A stretch of 10,921 nucleotides of DNA, taken from Chloroflexota bacterium (GTDB lineage: Bacteria; Chloroflexota; Anaerolineae; Thermoflexales; Thermoflexaceae). Location: positions 1 to 10,921 of the forward strand of contig JAUQQB010000059.1 in the NCBI GenBank assembly GCA_030550075.1, written 5' to 3'. This document shows, piece after piece, positions 6,458 to 10,921 of this stretch. A program made the translations under genes and the position numbers. Within the stretch, counting starts at the first letter, position 1. Each line of letters opens with the position of its first letter. Under the pieces are notes generated by a model. The model made no database searches and was not told the DNA's origin. It saw only the letters and a program-made list of their open reading frames with translations.

Positions 6458-9400
6458 ATGCCTCGGTATCTTCTCGGGTTGGATGCTGGAACCGCATCTG
6501 TTCGGGCTCTGTTAGTGGATGTGGAAAGCGGGCGGACGATGGTCGCCGTCCGCCCCTGGAGCCATTCCCCCGTCGGGGAAGGGGGCTGGGCTTATGATTT
6601 CAACGTGGAGCGAAACCGGTCGCTGCTGGTAGAGGCAATCCGGGAAGTGCTCCAGCGGGCCGCCGCCCCGCCTATGGAGGTGGCCGGTATTGCCGCTACC
6701 TCCATGCGCCACGCCTTGGTCCTTATGCAAGAGGGACAGGCCATCTTCGCCGTCCCCAACCAGGACGCCCGGCCCTCGGCTGAGGCAATGGAAATGGCTG
6801 TCGAGCGTGGTGAGGCCTTTTACCAAAGCACCGGACGCTGGCCCGCTCCCGTCTTCCTTCTGCCCCGTCTGAAGTGGCTGGCGGCACACCATCCCGAGTG
6901 GCTGGAGAGCGCCCGCGCCCTATCCATCAGCGACTGGGTGGCGTTCTGGCTCTGTGGGGAGATGGCGACCGATTTCTCCCAGGGCGGCGAGAGCATGATT
7001 TTTGACCTGCACTGCCGGGAATGGATGTGGGATCAGATAGATGAGCTCGGCCTGCCCCGCTCCCTTTTCCCCCCGGTCCTTCCTGCCGGAACGCTCCTGG
7101 GGAAACTCACTCCCGACGCCGCTGGCGAACTTGGTCTACCTTCGGGCATCCCTGTCGCCGTAGGCGGGGCCGATACTCAGTGCGCCCTGCTGGGGCTGGG
7201 CGTGCTCCAACCCGGAGAGGTTGCCCTCATCGTTGGAACGACCGCGCCGGTTCAGATGGTCGTGGACCGGCCGCTCCTGGACCCCAACCGTCGCCTCTGG
7301 ACCGGCTTGCACGTTCTCTCCGACCGCTGGGTAGTGGAAAGCAACGCCGGGGCAATGGGCGGGCCACTGGAGTGGCTGGCTGGTCTGCTCTATCCTGATT
7401 CGCCCCGCCCGGTTGCCCGATTGATGGCTGAGGCCGCCCGTTCTCGGCCAGGAGCTGGAGGGCTCCTTTCCACCTTTGGAGCTCAGGTCTTTCACGCCAG
7501 CGCGATGGGCCTGCCGGTGGGGAGCATCACCCTTTGCCATTTCCTGAAGGAAGCCGACGGCCTTTCCCGCCGTCTCAACTTGGCGCGGGCCGTCCTGGAA
7601 GGAATGGCCTGCGCCCTGCGGGCCAATCTGGAGCAAATCTCCGAGCTGGCGGGCGCTCCGTCCCGCATTTACCTGGGTGGGGGGATGAGCCGAAGCTCCT
7701 TCTGGAGGCAACTCCTGGCGGACGTCCTCGGTCAGCCTCTCCTCGTCTCCGAGGTGGCCGAGGCCAGCGCGTTGGGGGCAGCCATCTGCGCTGGCGTTGG
7801 GGCGGGGATTTTCCATGACCTGGTCGAGGGGAGCAGGAAGTTAGCCCGCACGCGCCCCATCACCCCGGCGGAGGAGGCTGTTCAGGCTTATGTCAGGATC
7901 TATGCCGGCTGGCAGAGCCTCCGCACATCCCAGGCTACCTCCCACGAAGTGGCTGCCAGCCTGATCCTGCAGATGCTGTCGGAAGAGGAGCAGCCCAGTG
8001 CGGCCCGGCCGGCTCGCTTCCGGCCAAAGATACTGGTAACCGCCCAGATGGACAGGGAGAGCCTTGCCCGCCTGCGTCAGCGAGGGGAGGTGGAGTACGC
8101 CCCCTACCGGGAAACCCTACGCGTGCTGACCGGGGAGGACCTGGTGGAGGCGCTCCGGGGCGTCCATGTGCTGGTCACCGAGGTAGACGTGGTGGACCTG
8201 GAGGCGCTCCAGCAACTGCCTGAGCTGCGGGTGATCGTATCCTGCCGGGGCCGGGCGGTCAACGTGGACCTAGCCGCCTGCACGGCGCTAGGCATCCCGG
8301 TGCTCCATACCCCCGGCCGTAACGCGGACGCCGTGGCCGACCTCACCGTGGCGTTGATGCTGGCGCTCCTCCGGAAACTCATCCCGGCGAACGCCTTCCT
8401 CCGTCAGCCCGGCGGGGAGGCGGGCGACCTGAGTCGAATGGCCCAGGCCCACGAAGCGTTCCTGGGCCGGGAGTTGTGGGGCAAGACGGTAGGGCTGGTA
8501 GGCCTGGGGGCGGTAGGACGGGCCGTAGCCCGAAGGCTTTCCTCTTTCGGCGCGCGCCTGCTGGCCTACGACCCCTATCTTCAGCCGGAAGAAGCCGAAG
8601 AGGTGGATGCCGAGCTGGTTTCCCTGGAGACGCTTCTGGCTGAAAGCGACATCGTCAGCTTGCATGCCCCGGCCACCGATAAAACGCAAGGTCTCATCAA
8701 CCGGGAGGCGCTGGCCCGGATGAAGCCGGGGGCCTTCCTGGTGAACACAGCACGGGCGGCGCTGGTGGACGAAGAGGCGCTGGTGGAGGCATTAAGGAGC
8801 GGGCATCTGGCTGGCGCGGCGCTGGATGTATTTTCCATTGAGCCGCCCGCTTCCGATCACCTCCTCCTGGCGCTTCCCAATGTGATCGCCACACCACACA
8901 TTGGCGGGAACACGGAGGAGGTAGCTGTCCACCAGGGGCGGATGGTGGTGGAGGAGCTGGAGCGGATGCTCGCTGGAGAAAAGCCCCGCCACATCCTCAA
9001 CCCAGAGGTGCTGGAAGGCTTCTCCTGGGAGGGGCCACGCCGGCCGGTGGAACGGGCCGTCCTGGAGGCGCTTGCGCCCCGGCCTGGCCCAGCCGTAAGC
9101 GACCTGCAACAGGCTGGCGCTCCTCCACCTCCGACCAAGCTCGCTTCGCTTGCTCCATCCCCGGGAAGCCGAGATCAAGTGGAGCGGGTTCTGCGCCTCT
9201 TCTGCGAAAAGGCCCGCGAGGATGCCACTCTGAAGGCCTTTGCGGCCAAACATCGGGTGATCACCCACTACACGCTGACCGACCTGGGACTGGAATTCTA
9301 TATTGGCTTTCGCGAGGGCCGGGTGGTGGCCGATGTGGGGGCACCGCCGGAGCCAGCTGAGGTGCGGATGAAGGCGACAGCTGAAACGTTGGATGGGATC

Positions 9401-10219
9401 TTCACCGGCCGGGTGAGCGGCACCCGGGCGGCGATGAGCGGGAAGCTGGTCTTCAGCGGAGACGTGCGGCTGGCGATGGGCCTCCAGCGCATCCAGGGCG
9501 ACCTGATCCGCCTTTACACAGCAGCACGGAAGGAGGCTGGCGGCATAGACTTCTCTGCCCTTGCGAAACCCTCCAGGCGGCCGCCGGTGAGCTCCGAAGA
9601 CCCACGCCAGGAGATGGTCCGGGTGATCAGCGAACTACACCGGCTGGGGCTGATCACCGCCACCGGAGGGAACGTGAGCGTGCGCATCGCCGGCCGGGAG
9701 GAATGTTGGATCACCCCCAGCCAATTGTACAAGGGAGACCTACGGCCAGAGATGATGGTGCGCATAGACTTTGCTGGGAACACCTTGGATGAAGGCGCGC
9801 TAACCCCTTCCTCGGAGTGGGCGGTGCACACCGAACTCTACCGGGCCCGGCCCGAGGTGGAAGCGGTCATTCATGCCCATGCACCCTATGCCACCGTCCT
9901 AGCCTTAAGCGGGTTGCCCTTCCTGCCCATTACCACCGAGGCGGCTCTTTTAGGGAAGGTACCGGTGGTGCCTTTTATCATGCCGGGGACAAAGGAACTG
10001 GCGAAGGCGGTGGTGAAGGCGATGGGAGAGAGCCCAGCTTGCATCCTGCAGAACCACGGCGTGGTAGTGGCGGCGGGGACGTTGCGCCGGGCGGCCAACT
10101 TGGTGGAGATTCTGGAACGCACAGCGCAACTCATTGTGACCTGCTACGCGGTGGGAAGGAAGCCGGCCGTCCTGCCTAAGGAAGTGGCCCGGATGCTGGG
10201 GGCGATGGAGGCTGTGTAG
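6458..10219 (+). CDS. Four-domain fusion: FGGY kinase, D-2-hydroxyacid dehydrogenase, SCP2 domain, class II aldolase
   Basis: A single uninterrupted frame of 1253 residues. Residues 1-490 are an FGGY carbohydrate kinase most like autoinducer-2 kinase LsrK (LDAGTASVRA at the start, GGADTQ with catalytic D239, GTTAPV, LGGGMSRSSFW at 406-416, GAGIF near the end). Residues 523-850 are a D-isomer-specific 2-hydroxyacid dehydrogenase: GLGAVG at 682-687, D705 (NAD ribose) and catalytic R766, E795, H814. A Pro/Ala-rich linker (about 870-905) leads to an SCP2 sterol-carrier domain (about 908-1028). Residues about 1048-1253 are a class II FucA/AraD-type aldolase with E1120 and the zinc ligands H1139, H1141 and H1200; spacing 19, 2 and 59 nearly equals that of E. 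coli FucA (19, 2, 61). All catalytic sites look intact, so this would be a multifunctional enzyme that phosphorylates, redox-converts and cleaves a sugar-like substrate. AGGAGG (6447-6452), overlapping the upstream stop, gives a strong start at 6458. The substrate is unknown. Confidence 0.92.
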   Translation: MPRYLLGLDAGTASVRALLVDVESGRTMVAVRPWSHSPVGEGGWAYDFNVERNRSLLVEAIREVLQRAAAPPMEVAGIAATSMRHALVLMQEGQAIFAVPNQDARPSAEAMEMAVERGEAFYQSTGRWPAPVFLLPRLKWLAAHHPEWLESARALSISDWVAFWLCGEMATDFSQGGESMIFDLHCREWMWDQIDELGLPRSLFPPVLPAGTLLGKLTPDAAGELGLPSGIPVAVGGADTQCALLGLGVLQPGEVALIVGTTAPVQMVVDRPLLDPNRRLWTGLHVLSDRWVVESNAGAMGGPLEWLAGLLYPDSPRPVARLMAEAARSRPGAGGLLSTFGAQVFHASAMGLPVGSITLCHFLKEADGLSRRLNLARAVLEGMACALRANLEQISELAGAPSRIYLGGGMSRSSFWRQLLADVLGQPLLVSEVAEASALGAAICAGVGAGIFHDLVEGSRKLARTRPITPAEEAVQAYVRIYAGWQSLRTSQATSHEVAASLILQMLSEEEQPSAARPARFRPKILVTAQMDRESLARLRQRGEVEYAPYRETLRVLTGEDLVEALRGVHVLVTEVDVVDLEALQQLPELRVIVSCRGRAVNVDLAACTALGIPVLHTPGRNADAVADLTVALMLALLRKLIPANAFLRQPGGEAGDLSRMAQAHEAFLGRELWGKTVGLVGLGAVGRAVARRLSSFGARLLAYDPYLQPEEAEEVDAELVSLETLLAESDIVSLHAPATDKTQGLINREALARMKPGAFLVNTARAALVDEEALVEALRSGHLAGAALDVFSIEPPASDHLLLALPNVIATPHIGGNTEEVAVHQGRMVVEELERMLAGEKPRHILNPEVLEGFSWEGPRRPVERAVLEALAPRPGPAVSDLQQAGAPPPPTKLASLAPSPGSRDQVERVLRLFCEKAREDATLKAFAAKHRVITHYTLTDLGLEFYIGFREGRVVADVGAPPEPAEVRMKATAETLDGIFTGRVSGTRAAMSGKLVFSGDVRLAMGLQRIQGDLIRLYTAARKEAGGIDFSALAKPSRRPPVSSEDPRQEMVRVISELHRLGLITATGGNVSVRIAGREECWITPSQLYKGDLRPEMMVRIDFAGNTLDEGALTPSSEWAVHTELYRARPEVEAVIHAHAPYATVLALSGLPFLPITTEAALLGKVPVVPFIMPGTKELAKAVVKAMGESPACILQNHGVVVAAGTLRRAANLVEILERTAQLIVTCYAVGRKPAVLPKEVARMLGAMEAV

Positions 10220-10296
10220 TCAGCCCTCCCCATTTCCGGATCGGCGATCTCTTTACTGCTTTGTTGGCAGTCTCCCTCCTCAGTGTTGCTAATGGC

Positions 10297-10643
10297 GGGG
10301 ATGGGGAGAGTCGTCAAAAGCTCTCGGATGGTCCAAACATGGTCCGTCAATCCGGCGGCCATGGCAGGCGTCCGCTTCGCCCAAACCCACTTGGAATCCC
10401 CCTCAACCCGACACCACGAGCCGGATTGTAAACTGGGTCTTCCCACGCCGCCGCTGCTCGGTGCATCCCCAAGACCTTAGAGTAGCCTAACGTCTTTCTC
10501 GCAAGGCGACGGTTGAATGGACGAGACGGAAGGGGTGTTCTCTCCCCATCAGCCGTGCTTTTCCCACCCTCTTGAGCTCGCTTCTTCCTGGGCGGTCTCC
10601 CCCTCCCCCAGGATGGGGGCACCTTCCCGTAAACTTCCACCAT
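10297..10643 (-). pseudogene. Decayed IS1-family-like transposase, C-terminal remnant with a frameshift
   Basis: Read on the - strand from about 10560, one frame gives ...GERTPLPSRPFNRRL followed by ARKTLGYSKVLGMHRAAAA. This lines up with the IS1 InsB C-terminal block (ER-x2-L-x2-R ... LxRK-S/T-L-x-F/Y-SK-x4-H) and includes the E (codon 10542-10544) that would be the last residue of the DDE/DDD-E catalytic set. This frame continues to YN at 10430-10425 and GFG at 10388-10380. The homology then resumes in another frame as KRTPAMAAGLTDHVW (10377-10333) followed by TIRELL (to 10315), the conserved tail of many transposases of this kind. A 1- or 2-base indel near 10375-10382 therefore breaks the gene. 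The N-terminal half, with the helix-turn-helix and first acidic residues, is not recognisable. Homology is firm over 10300-10545 and uncertain up to 10643. It is surely inactive. Confidence 0.72.
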
Positions 10644-10751
10644 CGCCTCTTTTATCTCCCCTGACCCCTCCGAACTGGACTTTGGATAAACTCCGGAATT
10701 GAGGGGGTTGCACTTGCGCGATTCTGGGATCTGGGTCCTCTTATAGGGCGT

Positions 10752-10767
10752 GAGGGCAGCCGCCCTC
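10752..10767. repeat. Short perfect hairpin
   Basis: GAGGGC (10752-10757) and GCCCTC (10762-10767) pair perfectly around the 4-base loop AGCC. Neither strand has a T-run after it, so it is not a classical intrinsic terminator. No function can be assigned. Confidence 0.4.
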
Positions 10768-10851
10768 TCCCAATTCCGCCAGCGACTCTATTACAATTAG
10801 GAGTTACGCAGTTCGGGGCTCGCGAGAAGAGGTAGAATGGCCCCACCCCCT

Positions 10852-10908
10852 TTTATCCCCCCTCCCCACGGCCCAAAGGGCCGTGGGGAGGGGGATAAAT
10901 ATATTTTT
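10852..10908 (+). terminator. Strong rho-independent terminator
   Basis: Seventeen consecutive, mostly G-C pairs join 10858-10874 to 10878-10894 across a 3-base AAA loop. After one bulged C (10857), five A-T pairs (10852-10856 with 10895-10899) extend the stem, and the T-run TTTTT (10904-10908) follows. The T-run lies only on the + strand side; on the - strand the stem is followed by purines, so termination is directional. It lies 640 bases after the last operon gene and is the first convincing + strand terminator downstream of it. Confidence 0.85.
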
Positions 10909-10921
10909 GGGGGAGTCGCGC

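Larger units (their letters stand above)
10220..10851. other. Gene-free stretch with insertion-sequence debris
   Basis: No intact gene is visible in this 632-base stretch. Most of its middle (10297 to about 10643) is a decayed transposase on the - strand, listed separately. The first 75 bases after the operon contain only a 5-bp hairpin (ACTGC 10255-10259 with GCAGT 10267-10271) without a T-run, so no terminator is evident immediately after the fusion gene. Bases 10645-10850 show a 6-bp hairpin (10752-10767) and no recognisable coding sequence, tRNA or strong promoter. Confidence 0.6.

Noticed and set aside
10283..10480. A 65-residue + strand open frame after the operon
   Set aside because: It is antisense to the transposase remnant, has no ribosome site and no recognisable product.
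10605..10619. CCCCC/GGGGG hairpin as a terminator
   Set aside because: The stem is only 5 pairs with no T-run on either strand, and it lies in or next to the transposase remnant.
10797..10810. TTAGGAGTTACGCA as a terminal inverted repeat of the insertion sequence
   Set aside because: It recalls sequences at ends of some insertion elements, but I found no matching inverted copy on the other side of the remnant near 10220-10300.
10692..10850. Promoter for a small RNA ending at the terminator (TTGCAC/TTATAG, TACAAT or TAGAAT boxes)
   Set aside because: None of the -10-like boxes has a -35-like partner at proper spacing; the best combinations are 12, 15 or more than 20 bases apart.

Overview
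The window is about 62-65% GC by eye and carries one compact co-directional operon of six genes on the + strand (about 203-10219), followed by about 700 bases of gene-free DNA that holds a decayed insertion sequence and a strong terminator hairpin. The GC content, tight spacing, a ferredoxin-linked tungsten-type oxidoreductase, a regulator with a strong sigma70-type promoter and IS1-like debris fit a bacterium that is at least partly anaerobic. My best guess is Chloroflexota (Anaerolineae/Thermoflexia-like), but that rests on family resemblance and is weak.

Layout. Bases 1-146 hold no convincing gene, only a weak terminator-like hairpin. A near-consensus promoter (147-174) is overlapped by a GntR/HutC-type operator. 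The genes follow in order: a GntR/UTRA repressor (203-961); an aldehyde:ferredoxin oxidoreductase family enzyme (971-2911); a class III PLP aminotransferase of the HpnO-like subgroup (2923-4302); a membrane-embedded M28 zinc peptidase (4257-5462); an HpnA-like extended SDR (5459-6448); and a 1253-residue four-domain polypeptide (6458-10219). The last joins an LsrK-like FGGY kinase, a D-2-hydroxyacid dehydrogenase, an SCP2 lipid-binding domain and a class II (FucA/AraD) aldolase. Gaps are 9-11 bases or overlaps, most genes have good Shine-Dalgarno sequences, and no internal promoter is evident, so one transcript of about 10 kb from the promoter at 147-174 is likely.

How the genes may work together (inference). 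Kinase and aldolase would phosphorylate a polyol or ketose-like substrate and cleave it to a triose phosphate plus an aldehyde. The AOR enzyme could oxidise that aldehyde to an acid with reduction of ferredoxin, and the hydroxyacid dehydrogenase and aminotransferase could handle the keto/hydroxy acid or amino products. Two families best known near hopanoid genes (HpnO-like, HpnA-like) and a lipid-binding SCP2 domain in the same operon raise the possibility that the substrate is a polyol carried on a lipid. No hopanoid core gene (such as squalene-hopene cyclase or HpnH) is present here. The active-site residues I could check in the peptidase, aminotransferase, SDR, dehydrogenase, aldolase and AOR are intact, so the system looks functional.

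The 3' region (10220-10921) contains an IS1-family transposase remnant on the - strand, split by a frameshift, and a 17-base-pair GC stem (22 pairs with one bulge) followed by a T-run that would stop + strand transcription. No other terminator is visible after the operon.
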